Part shown: positions 44,090-64,000 of the stretch, piece after piece | Numbering within the stretch: the stretch's first letter is position 1 | Layout: the number at the start of each line of letters is the position of its first letter | Source of the DNA: Streptomyces sp. NBC_00513 | GTDB lineage: Bacteria; Actinomycetota; Actinomycetes; Streptomycetales; Streptomycetaceae | NCBI RefSeq assembly: GCF_041431415.1 | Contig: NZ_CP107845.1 | Coordinates: 7,998,001 to 8,062,000, forward strand | DNA: 64,000 nucleotides | Direction: 5' to 3' | Translations under genes and position numbers: made by a program | The notes under the pieces: generated by a model | Seen by the model: the letters and a program-made list of their open reading frames with translations, nothing else | Database searches by the model: none | What the model was told of the DNA's origin: nothing

Positions 44090-47000
44090 GTGTCTGACCT
44101 CCAGGCGAACAAGGCGAACAACAACGAGGAAAAGCTGCGCTACTTCCTCAAGCGGGTGTCGGCCGACCTCCACGAGGCCCGCGAGCGGCTGCGCGACCTC
44201 GACGCCGCGCAGCACGAGCCGATCGCCATCGTCGCGATGAGCTGCCGTTTCCCCGGCGGGATCACCTCACCCGAGGGCCTCTGGCAGTTCCTCGCGGACG
44301 GCGGGGACGCCATCACCGGCTTCCCCGCAGACCGCGGCTGGGACCTCGAGTCCCTCTACGACCCCGACCCGGACCACCGCGGCACCAGCCATGTCCGGGA
44401 CGGCGGATTCCTCGACGGGATCGACCTCTTCGACGCCGGGCTCTTCGACATCTCGCCGCGCGAGGCACTCACCATGGACCCCCAGCAGCGTCTGCTGCTG
44501 GAGTCCTGCTGGGAGACCTTCGAACGGGCCGGGATCGACCCCACCGCCCTCAAGGGCAGCCGTACCGGCGTGTTCACGGGCGTGATGTACCACGACCACA
44601 CCTCGGTGCTCGCGCAGGCCGTGGAGGACGTCGACGGCTACATCGGCACGGGCAGCGCCGCGAGCGTCGTCTCCGGTCGCGTGTCCTACACCTTCGGTCT
44701 GGAAGGGCCCGCGGTGACCGTCGACACCGCGTGTTCCTCCTCCTTGGTCGCCCTGCACCTCGCCGTCCAGGCGCTCCGGCGAGGCGAATGCGACCTGGCC
44801 CTCGCGGGCGGGGTGACCGCGATGCTCACCCCGACGTCCTTCGTCGACTTCAGCCGCCAGCGGGGACTGGCCGCCGACGGCCGCTGCAAGCCCTTCGCCG
44901 CCGCAGCCGACGGCACGGGCTGGAGCGAGGGGCTGGGCATGCTCCTGGTCGAGCGGCTGTCCGACGCCCGCCGCAACGGCCACCAGGTCCTGGCCGTGGT
45001 CCGCGGGTCGGCCGTGAACCAGGACGGCGCCTCGAACGGCCTCACCGCCCCGAACGGCCCCTCGCAGCAACGGGTGATCCTCCAGGCGCTCGCAGACGCG
45101 GGGCTGTCCGCCAACGAGGTCGACGCGGTGGAGGCCCACGGCACGGGAACGACGCTCGGTGACCCGATCGAGGCCCAGGCGCTGCTGGCCACGTACGGGC
45201 AGGACCGGCCGGAGGGCCGGCCGCTGTGGCTCGGCTCGCTGAAGTCCAACATCGGGCACACGCAGGCCGCTGCCGGGGTCGGCGGGATCATCAAGATGGT
45301 CGAGGCGATGCGGCACGGGGTCCTGCCCAAGACCCTGCACGTGGACGCACCGACCCCGCACGTCGACTGGTCGGCGGGCGCCGTCCGTCTCCTCACCGAG
45401 CCCGTTGCCTGGACGGAACACGACCGCCCCCGCCGGGCGGCCGTCTCCTCCTTCGGCTTCAGCGGCACCAACGCCCACGTCGTCATCGAGGAGCCCCCGA
45501 AGCCCGAGCACGAACCGGCCGACGGCGAGAGCGGCCCGGTGCGTGCGACGCCCGTACTGCTCTCCGGGAAGAACGAGGCCGCGCTGCGCGCCCAGGCCGC
45601 CCGGCTCCTCCTCCACACGGACGACAACCCGGGCCGATCTCTGGCCGACCTGGGCCTGTCGACGGCCACGACCCGGGCCGCCCTGGACCACCGCGCCGCG
45701 ATCGTGGCAACAGACCGCGACGAACTGCGTCGCGCACTGGAGCTCCTCGCACGGGACGACGCCGGGGGCGCCGCAGGCGCGGTGACAGGGGTCGTCACGC
45801 CCCGTCAGACGGTGGCGTTCCTGTTCTCGGGGCAGGGGAGCCAGCGGCTGGGGACGGGGCGTGAGCTGTACGGGGCCTTCCCGGTGTTCGCCGAGGCCTT
45901 CGAGGCGGTGTGCTCCGCCCTGGACGCGCACCTCGAACAGCCCCTGAAGGGTGTGGTGTTCGGCGAGGACGCGGAGCTGCTGAACCGGACGGAGTACGCG
46001 CAGCCGGCGTTGTTCGCGGTCGAGGTGGCGTTGTTCCGGCTGGTGGAGTCGTGGGGTGTGCGGCCGGACTTCCTGGCGGGGCATTCGGTGGGTGAGTTCG
46101 CCGCCGCCCATGTGGCGGGGGTGTTCTCGCTGGAGGATGCGGCGCGGCTGGTGGCGGCGCGCGGCCGTCTGATGCAGGCACTCCCGGCCGGGGGCGTCAT
46201 GGTCGCGGTCCAGGCCTCGGAGGACGAGGTACGTGAACTGCTGGCCGGTCATGAGGACCGTGCGGGCATCGCCGCCGTCAACGGGCCTTCGTCCGTGGTT
46301 ATTTCGGGAGCGGAGGATGCCGTAGCTGCTGTCGTCGACCAGCTTTCGGCCGACGGCCGGAAGACCAAGGCCCTGACCGTCTCGCATGCTTTCCACTCGC
46401 CGCTCATGGATCCGATGCTGGCCGAGTTCCGGGCCGTCGTGGAGGGCGTCTCCTTCGGCACCCCGAGCGTGCCCGTCGTCTCCACCCTCACCGGACGCCC
46501 GGTGTCAGGGGAGGAGTTCGGCTCCGTCGACTACTGGGTCCGCCACGTCCGCGAAGCGGTCCGCTTCGCCGACGCCGTCACCGCCCTCGCCGACAACGGC
46601 GTCCGTACCTTCCTGGAGATCGGCCCCGGCGGTGTCCTCACCGCCCTCGCGCAGACCGCCCTCGGAGACGCCGCGGCCGTCGTCCCCGTGCTGCGCGCGG
46701 ACCGGCCCGAGGACGTGGCCGTCGCGACCGCCCTCGCCCAGCTCCACGTCCACGGCACAGCCGTCGACTGGACGGCCCTCTACGCCGGGCACGGAGCCCG
46801 GCGCGTCGACCTGCCCACGTACGCCTTCCAGCGCGAGCACTACCGGCTGGAGACCCGGCCCGCCACGGGCGACCTCGCCCGCGCCGGTCTCTGGTCGGCC
46901 GATCACCCGCTGCTGGGCGCCGTCGTGACCCTGGCCGACGGTGAGGGGGTCCTGCTGACGGGACGGGTGTCCCTCGCCACGCATCCCTGGCTCGCCGATC

Positions 47001-50000
47001 ACGTGGTGACGGGTGCGGTGCTCCTGCCCGGGACCGCGCTCGTCGAGCTGGCGTTCCGGGCCGGCGACCAGGTGGGGTACGCCCGGATCGAGGAACTGAC
47101 CCTGGAAGCCCCCCTCGTCCTGCCCGAACCGGGCGGCGTACAGCTCCAGGTGGTCGTCGACGGACCCGGCCCGGACGGCCTGCGTGCGGTGCGCGTCTAC
47201 TCGCGGCACGACGACGCCCTGGCGGCGGACGCCTGGACCTGCCACGCGTCGGGGTTCCTGTCGGCCGGTGCGGACGCGCCCTCCGATCCGGCGCTCGGCG
47301 AGTGGCCGCCCGCCGGAGCCGAGCCGCTCGACGCCGACGCCCTGTACGAGCGGATGTCGGGGTTCGGCCTGGAGTACGGGCCGGTGTTCCGGGGCGTGCG
47401 GACCGGGTGGCGGCGCGGGGACGAGATGTTCGCGGAGATCGCCCTGCCCGACGGAACCGACGTCACCGGCTTCGGCATGCACCCCGCACTTTTCGACGCA
47501 GTCCTCCACGCGGCGGGCCTCGACGCCCGAGCGGCGCGGGCCGACGGGCCCCGGATCCCGTTCGCGTGGAGCGGGGTCGAGCTCCACGCGACCGGGGCCA
47601 CCGCGTTACGGCTCCGCCTCACCCCGGCGGGCGGGGACGGCGCGATGTCGCTGTCCCTCGCGGACGCCACGGGCCGTCCGGTGCTCTCCGTAGGGTCCCT
47701 GGACCTGCGCCCGGTGAGGGCGGAGCAGCTGACCGCCGCCGGGGGAGGGCGCGCGGGCGGGCTGTTCCGGCTGGAGTGGAAGCCGGCCGCGGACTCGCCC
47801 CCCGCCACCGACCTCCCCGTCGCGCTGATCGACACCCTGGCCGGCCTGCCCGCTCTGCACGCCGACGGGACCCCCGTACCGCCCGTGGTGGCGGTACGGG
47901 CGCCGGTACTGCTCCCGGAAGGTGCCGGGGCCGACACCGCGGACCGTCCGGCCGTGGCCGCCCAGGCGGCGCTGGCCCTGGTGCAGGACTGGACGTCGGA
48001 CGAGCGGTGCGCCGCATCGCGCCTGCTGGTCGTCACCCGGGGCGCCGTCGCCGTCGATCCTGCCTCGGCCGCCGACCCCGCGCAGGCGGCGGTCTGGGGC
48101 CTGGTGCGTTCGGCGCAGTCGGAGAACCCCGGCCGCTTCGTCCTCGTCGACATCGAGGGCGAGGTGGACGACGACGTGGACGGCGACGACCTGGCGCGGC
48201 TCGCGGCCGCTGCCGCCACGGGCGAGCCGCAGGTGGCGGTACGCGGGAAGGCATTGTTCGCGCCCCGGCTGGTGCGCGCGACCGAAGCACCGACGGGCGG
48301 CGACGTCGGCACCGTGTTCCCGGCGCACGGCACGGTCCTGGTCACCGGCGCGTCCGGGGTACTGGGGCGCGTCGTGGCACGGCACCTGGTCACCGAGCAC
48401 GGCGTCCGACGGCTGGTCCTGGCGAGCCGTCGCGGTCCCGCCGCCGACGGCGCGGCCGAGTTCGCGGCCGAGCTGGGCGTCCTGGGCGCCGTGGTGGACA
48501 CCGTGGCCTGCGACGTGGCCGACCGGGAGGCCCTGGCCGGGCTGCTGGGCGCGCTGCCGGCGGCCCACCCGCTGACGGGCGTCGTGCACGCGGCGGGCGT
48601 GACCGATGACGGCGTGCTGCCGGCCCTGACGCCCGAACGGGTACGGAAGGTGTTCGGCCCGAAGGTGGCGGGCGCCCTCCACCTGGACGAACTGACCCGG
48701 GACCTGGACCTGTCGGCCTTCGTCCTCTTCTCCTCCGCCGCCGGCGTCTTCGGCAACGCCGGACAGGGCAACTACGCCGCCGCGAACGCCGCCCTCGACG
48801 CCCTGGCCCACACCCGCCGCGCGGCCGGCCTGCCCGGTGTGTCGCTGGCCTGGGGCCTGTGGGCGAGCACCAGCACGCTCACCGCCACCCTGGCCGAGGC
48901 CGACCACCGGCGCATCGGCCGCTCCGGTCTCCTCGCACTGGAGACGGCAGAGGGCCTCGGCCTCCTCGACGCAGCCCTGCGTTCCCCCGCACCGCTGCTC
49001 TTACCCGCCCGCTGGGACCTCCCCGTGCTCCGCGAACAGGCCCGCGCGGGAACACTGCCCCCGCTCCTGCGCGACCTGGTCCCCGTCCCCGTACGCCGTA
49101 CCGAAGCAGCCTCGGAGGGCTCCGGGGACGCGGCCCGCTCCGCACTGTCCGAGCGGCTGCGGGACCAGCCCGAAGGCCGACGCACCGAGCTGCTTGTCGA
49201 ACTCGTCCGCACGCACGCGGCCGCCGTACTGGGCCACGGCCGACCCGCATCCGTACAGGCGACCCAGGCGTTCCGCGAGCTCGGCTTCGACTCGCTCACC
49301 GCCGTCGAACTCCGCAACCGCCTCGCCTCCGCGACCGGCGTACGACTGCCCGCCGGGCTCGTATTCGACCACCCGACCCCCGACGCCCTCGCCCGCCACC
49401 TGCTCGGCCAACTGGACGGAACCCGCCCCGCCGCGCCCGCCCGGACCGCCACCCCGGCCGGGGGAGCCGCCGACGAGCCCCTCGCCATCGTCGCCATGAG
49501 CTGCCGCTACCCGGGCGGCGTACGGTCCCCCGAGGACCTGTGGCACCTGCTCTCCACCGGCACCGACGCCATCTCCGACTTCCCCACCGACCGTGGATGG
49601 GACCTCGACCTCCTCGCGGAGGACGGAGCCACCGGCTCCAGCAGCACCCGCAAGGGCGGATTCCTCTACGACGCGGGCGAGTTCGACGCCGGATTCTTCG
49701 GGATCTCCCCGCGCGAGGCCCTCGCCATGGACCCGCAGCAGCGGCTGCTGCTGGAGACCTCCTGGGAGGCGTTCGAGCGGGCCGGCATCGACCCCGCCAC
49801 CCTGCGCGGCTCCCGTACGGGTGTCTTCACCGGCGTGATGTACCACGACTACGCATCCTCGCTCCAGGCGGTACCGGAAGGCGTGGAAGGCTTCCTCGGC
49901 ACCGGCAACTCCGGCAGCGTCATCTCCGGCCGCCTCTCCTACACCTTCGGCCTCGAAGGCCCCGCGGTGACGGTGGACACCGCCTGCTCCTCTTCGCTCG

Positions 50001-53000
50001 TCGCCCTGCACCTGGCGGTCCAGGCGCTGCGCCAGGGCGAGTGCGAACTCGCCCTGGCGGGCGGTGTGACCGTCATGGCCGGCCCGGGCGCCTTCATCGA
50101 GTTCAGCCGCCAGCGGGGACTGGCCGTCGACGGCCGTTGCAAGTCCTTCGCCGCCGAGGCCGACGGGACCGGCTGGGGCGAGGGCGTCGGCATGCTGTTG
50201 GTGGAGCGGTTGTCGGACGCGCGGCGTAAGGGTCATCCGGTGCTGGCGGTGGTGCGTGGGTCGGCCGTGAACCAGGACGGTGCCTCGAACGGCCTGACGG
50301 CGCCGAACGGTCCTGCGCAGCAGCGGGTCATTGAACAGGCCCTGGCGAGTGCCGGGTTGTCGGCTTCGGATGTGGATGTGGTGGAGGCGCACGGTACGGG
50401 TACGAGGCTCGGTGACCCGATCGAAGCGCAGGCGCTGCTGGCCACGTACGGGCAGGACCGGCCGGAGGGCCGGCCGCTGTGGCTGGGTTCGCTGAAGTCC
50501 AATATCGGGCACACCCAGGCCGCCGCAGGTGTGGGCGGGATCATCAAGATGGTCGAGGCGATGCGGCACGGGGTCCTGCCCAAGACCCTGCACGTGGACG
50601 CACCGTCCCCGCACGTCGACTGGTCGGCGGGCGCCGTCCGTCTCCTCACCGAGCCCGTTGCCTGGACGGAACACGACCGGCCCCGCCGGGCGGCCGTCTC
50701 CTCCTTCGGCTTCAGCGGCACCAACGCCCACGTCGTCCTCGAACAGGTACCGGCCCTCACCCGGAGCGACCCGGAGACGACACCAGCAGGCCCCCTCGTC
50801 GCGCCCTGGGTCCTGTCCGCCAAGAGCCCGGACGCGCTGCGCGAGCAGGCGCGGCGGCTGCTGTCGTACGCGAAGGCACACGTCCTCGGAGACGACGGAC
50901 ACCGCGAGGTGGCGTATGCGCTGGCCGCCGGCCGTACCCCGCTGGAACACCGCGCCGCTGTGGTGGCACCGGACGCGGCCGGCGTCCTGGAGGGGCTGGC
51001 GGCCCTCGCACACGGCGACGCGTCCCGGTCCGTGGTGCGGGCCGTCGCCGTGCCCGGAGGGAAGAGGGCGTTCCTGTTCTCCGGGCAGGGGAGTCAGCGG
51101 CTGGGCATGGGGCGTGAACTGCACACGGCCTTCCCGGTGTTCGAGGAGGCCTTCGAGGCGGTGTGCTCCGCCCTGGACGCGCACCTCGAACAGCCCTTGC
51201 GGGACGTCGTGTTCGGTGAGGACGCGGAGCTGCTGAACGGGACCGGGTGCGCGCAGCCGGCGTTGTTCGCGGTCGAGGTGGCGCTGTTCCGGCTGGTGGA
51301 GTCCTGGGGTGTGCGGCCGGACTTCCTGGCGGGGCATTCGGTGGGGGAGTTCGCCGCCGCGCATGTGGCGGGGGTGTTCTCGCTGGAGGATGCGGCGGCT
51401 CTGGTGGCTGCTCGCGGTCGTCTGATGCAGGCGCTCCCGGCCGGGGGTGTCATGGTGGCGGTGCAGGCCTCGGAGGGCGAGGTACGTGAACTGCTGGCCG
51501 GTCACGAGGACCGTGCGGGTATCGCCGCCGTCAACGGACCGTCATCGGTGGTGGTTTCGGGCGCGTCGGACGCCGTGACCGCCGTCGTCGACCGTCTGTC
51601 GGCCGACGGCCGGAAGACCAAGGCGCTCTCGGTCTCGCACGCCTTCCACTCGCCGCTCATGGACCCGATGCTGGCCGACTTCCGCAAGGTCGTGGAGACG
51701 GTCACCTTCCACCCCCCGCGCGTGCCCGTCGTCTCCACGCTGACCGGTGAGCCGGTGTCGGGGGAGGAGTTCCGCTCCGTCGAGTACTGGGTGCGCCACG
51801 TCCGCGAGCCGGTGCGCTTCGCGGATGCCGTCACCGCCCTAGCCGGTGAGGGCGTGAGCACCTTCCTGGAGATCGGGCCGGGCGGTGTCCTCACCGCCAT
51901 GGCCGAGGACGTGCTCGACGGCGGTCCCACCGTCATCCCCGTCCTGCGCGCCGACCGGCCCGAGCCCCTGACCGTCACCGCCGCCCTCGCCCAGCTCCAT
52001 GTCCACGGCACCCCCGTCGACTGGACCGCCGTCTTTCCCGAACACCGCCTTCAGCGCTTCGACCTGCCCACCTACCCCTTCCAACGCACCCGCTACTGGC
52101 TCGAATCCACCCCCGCACCCGCAAACGTCGCAGCCGCAGGCCTGGCGGAGGCGGGCCACGCCCTGCTCGGGGCCGCGGTCACGCTCGCGGACGGCGACGG
52201 GCTCGTCCTGACCGGGCGGCTGTCGCTCGCGACCCACCCCTGGCTCGCCGACCACGTCGTGATGGGGGCCGTACTGCTCCCCGGCACCGCCCTGGTGGAT
52301 CTGGCCCTGCGCGCCGCTCGCGACGAGGCCGTCCGCTGCGACCGGCTGGACGAGCTGGTCCTCGGGGCCCCGCTCGTCGTGCCGGACGACACCGCCGTCC
52401 GGATCCAGGTCCGTGTCGGGGCGCCCGACGGCAACGGCCGCCGCCCCCTGGAGATCCACTCCCGCTCCGAGGACGCGCCGTCCGACGAGCCGTGGACGAG
52501 CCACGCCGCCGGGACGCTGACGCCCGACCCGACCACTGACACGGCACCTGTCACGCTCGCGGACTGGCCGCCGTCGGAGGCGGTCGCCGTCGCAGGTGAG
52601 GTCCTGGACTCCCTGTACGCGCGGATGGCGGGCCTGGGGCTCGACTACGGCCCGCTGTTCCAGGGGGTGCGCGCCGCGTGGACGTGGGACGACGTCCTCT
52701 TCGCCGACGTGGAACTGCCCGACGGGACCGACGCGTCCGGCTTCGGACTGCACCCGGCGCTGCTGGACGCCGCGCTGCACACGATCGCCTTCGGGACCGG
52801 CCTCCTCGGCCCCGACGCCGATACCGGTGATCAGGCACGGGTCCCGTTCTCGTGGAGCGGGGTCACCGTGCACGCCGCGCCCCCGGCGGGGGCGTCGGCC
52901 CTGCGGATCCGGCTGGCTCCCGCCGGCCCGGACACCGTCTCGCTGCTGGCCGCCGACGGCCTTGGCCGGAGCCTGGTCTCCGTCGACCGGCTCGTCCTGC

Positions 53001-54982
53001 GGCCGGTCTCCGCCGAGCAGCTCGCCGCCGCACGGGCCGGGGGGTCCCGGGACTCGCTGTTCCGGGTCGACTGGCCCGTACTGGCCCTGCCGCAGGTGCC
53101 GGACCCGGACGCGCCGACGGCCGCCGACCACATCGTGGAACTCGCTCCGGGAGGGTCGGACGCCCCGGACACCGCCGGACACCCGGCCACTTCGCCTGAG
53201 GCCGTACGCTCCGTCGCCCGCCGCGCGCTGGCCCTCGTGCAGGAGTGGCTGACGGCCTCCGACGCCGATGCCGATGCGACGGACGCGCGACGGCTGGTCC
53301 TCGTGACCCGGAACGCGGTCGCCGTCGACGCCGACGACGCCGGGCGGCTGGACCCGGCCCAGGCAGCGGTGTGGGGCCTGGTCAGGTCCGTCCAGGCCGA
53401 GCATCCCGGACGCCTCGTCCTGGTGGACGCGGACCGCGCGCAGCCGGACGCGCTGACGGCCGTACTCGCCACCGGCGAGCCGCAGGCGACCCTCCGGGAC
53501 GGCCGGGCGTTCGTACCGCGGCTGGCACGCGCGGCCGGCGCGGTGGCTCCGGGGCTGCCCGCCTCCCTGGGGCTGGACCCGGCGGGCACCGTCCTGGTGA
53601 CGGGTGCGACGGGTGCGCTCGGCCGGCTCGTGGCACGGCACCTGGTGGCGGCCCACGGCGTGCGGCACCTGGTGCTGACCAGCCGCCGGGGGCCCGGCGC
53701 CGACGGCGCGGCCGCCTTCGCCGCCGAACTGGGTGCGCTGGGAGCCGAAGTGGTCACCCTGGCGTGCGACACGGGGGACCGTACCGCGCTCGCCGCCGTC
53801 CTCGACGGCATCCCGGCCGCCCACCCCCTGACCGGGGTCGTGCACGCCGCCGGTGTGCTCGACGACGCGCTCGTGGGCGCGCTGACACCGCAGCGGCTGG
53901 ACGACGTCCTGGGGCCCAAGGCCGACGCCGCCCTCCACCTGCACGAACTGACCCGGGACACGGACCTCGCCGCCTTCGTCCTCTTCTCCTCGCTCGCCGG
54001 TACGTTCGGCAACGCGGGCCAGGCCGCCTACTCCGCCGCCAACGCCTGCCTGGACGCCCTCGCGCAGTCGCGCCGGGCGGCCGGACTCCCGGCCGTCTCG
54101 CTGGCCTGGGGTCCCTGGGCCGACGCCGACGGCATGCGAGGGATGGCCGACCCCGCCGTCCTCGCCCGGATGGCCCGGGCCGGAGTGGCGCCGCTCTCCC
54201 CGGACGAGGGCCTCGCGCTCTTCGACACCGCGACCACCCCCGGCGCGACCGGCACCCACCCGGACGCCGTGCTCCTGCCCGTACGGCTGAACCTCCCCGC
54301 TCTCCGCCACCGGGCCGCGACCGAGCCGCTCCCCGCCCTGCTGCGCGGCCTCGTACGAGCCCCCGCGCGACCGGCGCGGGCCGCCGGACCAGGGACGGCC
54401 GCGCTGGCCGGGCAACTGGCCGGGGCGTCGCCGGACAAGCGCCGCCGGATCCTGCTCGGCGTTGTGAGGAGCCAGGTCGCCGCCGTGCTGGGGCACGCCT
54501 CCTCCGAGGCGGTCGGCGCCGCGCAGGCGTTCCGGGACCTCGGCTTCGACTCGCTGACCGCCGTCGAACTGCGCAACCACCTCGGCGCGCTCACCGGGCT
54601 ACGCCTCCCGGCGAGCCTGCTGTTCGACTACCCGACCCCGACGGCCCTCGCCGAGCACCTCGGCGCCGCGCTGCCCGCCAGCGGGGGCGCCGGGGGCGGC
54701 GGGACGGACCCGGGCCCCTCCCTGCTCTCCGAGATCGACCGCCTGGAAGCCGCGTTCGCGCAGTCCCCGTACGACAGGGCGACGCGCGCCACGGCCGCCC
54801 TCCGGCTGGAGGTCCTGCTCGCGAAATGGCGCGAAGCGGTCCGCGACACCGGGCACGGCATCGGGCACGACACCGGCCACGAGTTCGGGGACCAGCCCGG
54901 GGACGAAGCCGCGGCCGAGATCGAGGAGGCCTCCGATGAGGAACTCTTCGACCTGCTCGACGGCGAGCTCGGCACCCACTGA
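44090..54982 (+). CDS. Type I modular PKS 2: modules 5-6
   Basis: The 3630-residue protein begins with a coiled-coil docking helix ([20 protein letters not shown]) that would pair with the tail of PKS 1. Two modules follow, each KS-AT(malonyl)-DH-KR-ACP, then a C-terminal docking region ([18 protein letters not shown], then [17 protein letters not shown]). It adds two further alkenes to the growing chain. I chose GTG 44090 because AAGGTGA (44078-44084) is six bases upstream; GTG 44081 would lie inside that SD. Two TTA codons occur, at 47606-47608 (residue 1173, DH5) and 49001-49003 (residue 1638). The next PKS gene starts 53 bp after the stop. Confidence 0.93.
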   Translation: MSDLQANKANNNEEKLRYFLKRVSADLHEARERLRDLDAAQHEPIAIVAMSCRFPGGITSPEGLWQFLADGGDAITGFPADRGWDLESLYDPDPDHRGTSHVRDGGFLDGIDLFDAGLFDISPREALTMDPQQRLLLESCWETFERAGIDPTALKGSRTGVFTGVMYHDHTSVLAQAVEDVDGYIGTGSAASVVSGRVSYTFGLEGPAVTVDTACSSSLVALHLAVQALRRGECDLALAGGVTAMLTPTSFVDFSRQRGLAADGRCKPFAAAADGTGWSEGLGMLLVERLSDARRNGHQVLAVVRGSAVNQDGASNGLTAPNGPSQQRVILQALADAGLSANEVDAVEAHGTGTTLGDPIEAQALLATYGQDRPEGRPLWLGSLKSNIGHTQAAAGVGGIIKMVEAMRHGVLPKTLHVDAPTPHVDWSAGAVRLLTEPVAWTEHDRPRRAAVSSFGFSGTNAHVVIEEPPKPEHEPADGESGPVRATPVLLSGKNEAALRAQAARLLLHTDDNPGRSLADLGLSTATTRAALDHRAAIVATDRDELRRALELLARDDAGGAAGAVTGVVTPRQTVAFLFSGQGSQRLGTGRELYGAFPVFAEAFEAVCSALDAHLEQPLKGVVFGEDAELLNRTEYAQPALFAVEVALFRLVESWGVRPDFLAGHSVGEFAAAHVAGVFSLEDAARLVAARGRLMQALPAGGVMVAVQASEDEVRELLAGHEDRAGIAAVNGPSSVVISGAEDAVAAVVDQLSADGRKTKALTVSHAFHSPLMDPMLAEFRAVVEGVSFGTPSVPVVSTLTGRPVSGEEFGSVDYWVRHVREAVRFADAVTALADNGVRTFLEIGPGGVLTALAQTALGDAAAVVPVLRADRPEDVAVATALAQLHVHGTAVDWTALYAGHGARRVDLPTYAFQREHYRLETRPATGDLARAGLWSADHPLLGAVVTLADGEGVLLTGRVSLATHPWLADHVVTGAVLLPGTALVELAFRAGDQVGYARIEELTLEAPLVLPEPGGVQLQVVVDGPGPDGLRAVRVYSRHDDALAADAWTCHASGFLSAGADAPSDPALGEWPPAGAEPLDADALYERMSGFGLEYGPVFRGVRTGWRRGDEMFAEIALPDGTDVTGFGMHPALFDAVLHAAGLDARAARADGPRIPFAWSGVELHATGATALRLRLTPAGGDGAMSLSLADATGRPVLSVGSLDLRPVRAEQLTAAGGGRAGGLFRLEWKPAADSPPATDLPVALIDTLAGLPALHADGTPVPPVVAVRAPVLLPEGAGADTADRPAVAAQAALALVQDWTSDERCAASRLLVVTRGAVAVDPASAADPAQAAVWGLVRSAQSENPGRFVLVDIEGEVDDDVDGDDLARLAAAAATGEPQVAVRGKALFAPRLVRATEAPTGGDVGTVFPAHGTVLVTGASGVLGRVVARHLVTEHGVRRLVLASRRGPAADGAAEFAAELGVLGAVVDTVACDVADREALAGLLGALPAAHPLTGVVHAAGVTDDGVLPALTPERVRKVFGPKVAGALHLDELTRDLDLSAFVLFSSAAGVFGNAGQGNYAAANAALDALAHTRRAAGLPGVSLAWGLWASTSTLTATLAEADHRRIGRSGLLALETAEGLGLLDAALRSPAPLLLPARWDLPVLREQARAGTLPPLLRDLVPVPVRRTEAASEGSGDAARSALSERLRDQPEGRRTELLVELVRTHAAAVLGHGRPASVQATQAFRELGFDSLTAVELRNRLASATGVRLPAGLVFDHPTPDALARHLLGQLDGTRPAAPARTATPAGGAADEPLAIVAMSCRYPGGVRSPEDLWHLLSTGTDAISDFPTDRGWDLDLLAEDGATGSSSTRKGGFLYDAGEFDAGFFGISPREALAMDPQQRLLLETSWEAFERAGIDPATLRGSRTGVFTGVMYHDYASSLQAVPEGVEGFLGTGNSGSVISGRLSYTFGLEGPAVTVDTACSSSLVALHLAVQALRQGECELALAGGVTVMAGPGAFIEFSRQRGLAVDGRCKSFAAEADGTGWGEGVGMLLVERLSDARRKGHPVLAVVRGSAVNQDGASNGLTAPNGPAQQRVIEQALASAGLSASDVDVVEAHGTGTRLGDPIEAQALLATYGQDRPEGRPLWLGSLKSNIGHTQAAAGVGGIIKMVEAMRHGVLPKTLHVDAPSPHVDWSAGAVRLLTEPVAWTEHDRPRRAAVSSFGFSGTNAHVVLEQVPALTRSDPETTPAGPLVAPWVLSAKSPDALREQARRLLSYAKAHVLGDDGHREVAYALAAGRTPLEHRAAVVAPDAAGVLEGLAALAHGDASRSVVRAVAVPGGKRAFLFSGQGSQRLGMGRELHTAFPVFEEAFEAVCSALDAHLEQPLRDVVFGEDAELLNGTGCAQPALFAVEVALFRLVESWGVRPDFLAGHSVGEFAAAHVAGVFSLEDAAALVAARGRLMQALPAGGVMVAVQASEGEVRELLAGHEDRAGIAAVNGPSSVVVSGASDAVTAVVDRLSADGRKTKALSVSHAFHSPLMDPMLADFRKVVETVTFHPPRVPVVSTLTGEPVSGEEFRSVEYWVRHVREPVRFADAVTALAGEGVSTFLEIGPGGVLTAMAEDVLDGGPTVIPVLRADRPEPLTVTAALAQLHVHGTPVDWTAVFPEHRLQRFDLPTYPFQRTRYWLESTPAPANVAAAGLAEAGHALLGAAVTLADGDGLVLTGRLSLATHPWLADHVVMGAVLLPGTALVDLALRAARDEAVRCDRLDELVLGAPLVVPDDTAVRIQVRVGAPDGNGRRPLEIHSRSEDAPSDEPWTSHAAGTLTPDPTTDTAPVTLADWPPSEAVAVAGEVLDSLYARMAGLGLDYGPLFQGVRAAWTWDDVLFADVELPDGTDASGFGLHPALLDAALHTIAFGTGLLGPDADTGDQARVPFSWSGVTVHAAPPAGASALRIRLAPAGPDTVSLLAADGLGRSLVSVDRLVLRPVSAEQLAAARAGGSRDSLFRVDWPVLALPQVPDPDAPTAADHIVELAPGGSDAPDTAGHPATSPEAVRSVARRALALVQEWLTASDADADATDARRLVLVTRNAVAVDADDAGRLDPAQAAVWGLVRSVQAEHPGRLVLVDADRAQPDALTAVLATGEPQATLRDGRAFVPRLARAAGAVAPGLPASLGLDPAGTVLVTGATGALGRLVARHLVAAHGVRHLVLTSRRGPGADGAAAFAAELGALGAEVVTLACDTGDRTALAAVLDGIPAAHPLTGVVHAAGVLDDALVGALTPQRLDDVLGPKADAALHLHELTRDTDLAAFVLFSSLAGTFGNAGQAAYSAANACLDALAQSRRAAGLPAVSLAWGPWADADGMRGMADPAVLARMARAGVAPLSPDEGLALFDTATTPGATGTHPDAVLLPVRLNLPALRHRAATEPLPALLRGLVRAPARPARAAGPGTAALAGQLAGASPDKRRRILLGVVRSQVAAVLGHASSEAVGAAQAFRDLGFDSLTAVELRNHLGALTGLRLPASLLFDYPTPTALAEHLGAALPASGGAGGGGTDPGPSLLSEIDRLEAAFAQSPYDRATRATAALRLEVLLAKWREAVRDTGHGIGHDTGHEFGDQPGDEAAAEIEEASDEELFDLLDGELGTH
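44219..49420 (+). other. PKS 2 module 5: KS-AT(malonyl)-DH-KR-ACP
   Basis: KS cysteine is 215. The AT has serine 666 and HAFH at 766-769. The DH has His971 ([10 protein letters not shown]) and Asp1136 in HPALFDA (Phe for the usual Leu). KR Tyr is 1562 with TDD. The ACP serine is 1735. Predicted alkene. Confidence 0.85.
49480..54982 (+). other. PKS 2 module 6: KS-AT(malonyl)-DH-KR-ACP
   Basis: KS cysteine is 1966. The AT has serine 2417 and HAFH at 2517-2520. The DH has His2722 ([10 protein letters not shown]) and Asp2893. KR Tyr is 3314 with a full LDD motif. The ACP serine is 3488. Predicted alkene. The AT core is nearly identical to that of module 8. Confidence 0.85.
51127..51783 (+). repeat. 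657-bp near-exact repeat, copy 1 (AT6 core)
   Basis: Matches 62277-62933 with three mismatches seen by eye. It covers the AT6 active-site serine and the HAFH specificity motif. Confidence 0.85.
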
Positions 54983-55035
54983 TCGCCACTGATCGACCAG
55001 CACGACATCCCTTCGCGTTGAGGAACAGAACCCAG

Positions 55036-64000
<8,965 letters not shown>

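Overview
The window is very GC-rich DNA with strong C/G bias at third codon positions, SD-led GTG/ATG starts and LAL-type regulators, which together indicate Streptomyces or a close relative. From about 8.3 kb to the right edge it holds the left arm of a type I modular polyketide cluster with the gene set of a polyene macrolide. There are three tandem LAL (LuxR-family) regulators, a CYP105-like P450 with its 3Fe-4S ferredoxin, a Tat-exported cholesterol oxidase, and three giant PKS genes, all on the + strand; the third PKS gene runs off the window.

Left region (1-8.3 kb). A PatB/MalY-like aminotransferase (truncated at the window start) is translationally coupled to a GalE-type epimerase. It is followed by a graveyard of broken insertion sequences: an IS1182-type transposase interrupted by an IS481-type scrap, plus another transposase-like fragment. 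A short minus-strand group follows: a 38-residue acidic peptide gene with an excellent Shine-Dalgarno, a decayed stretch, and a SagB/ThcOx-type flavin oxidoreductase. This looks like the residue of a RiPP (modified peptide) locus. More IS3 and IS5 scraps, several small decayed ORFs and an N-terminally truncated Fe(II)/2-oxoglutarate oxygenase come next, then an intact chloramphenicol 3-O-phosphotransferase and an Sfp-type phosphopantetheinyl transferase. The transferase could activate the carrier domains of the PKS.

Polyene cluster (8.6-64 kb). Domain reading gives a loading module (vestigial KS, starter-type AT, ACP) and seven complete extension modules plus the start of an eighth. Module 1 is methylmalonyl with KR. 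Modules 2-6 are malonyl with DH and KR. Module 7 is methylmalonyl with DH and KR. Module 8 is malonyl, with no DH seen before the window ends in the KR region. By colinearity the chain starts with a monocarboxylic acyl starter, then a methyl-branched carbinol, then up to six conjugated double bonds, the last carrying a methyl. This is the filipin-type logic (methyl at the carboxyl-side end of the polyene), with an extra methyl on the starter side and one more alkene. The DH of module 4 has an altered active-site motif, which could break the conjugation.

Control. TTA leucine codons, normally read by the bldA tRNA, occur in the first LAL gene, the cholesterol oxidase gene and two PKS genes, so expression probably depends on development. 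A hairpin terminator and a promoter-like TTGACA-N18-TACCTT separate the regulator operon from the biosynthetic genes. Several PKS segments are exact or near-exact duplicates with a codon style unlike their flanks, a sign of recent gene conversion between modules.
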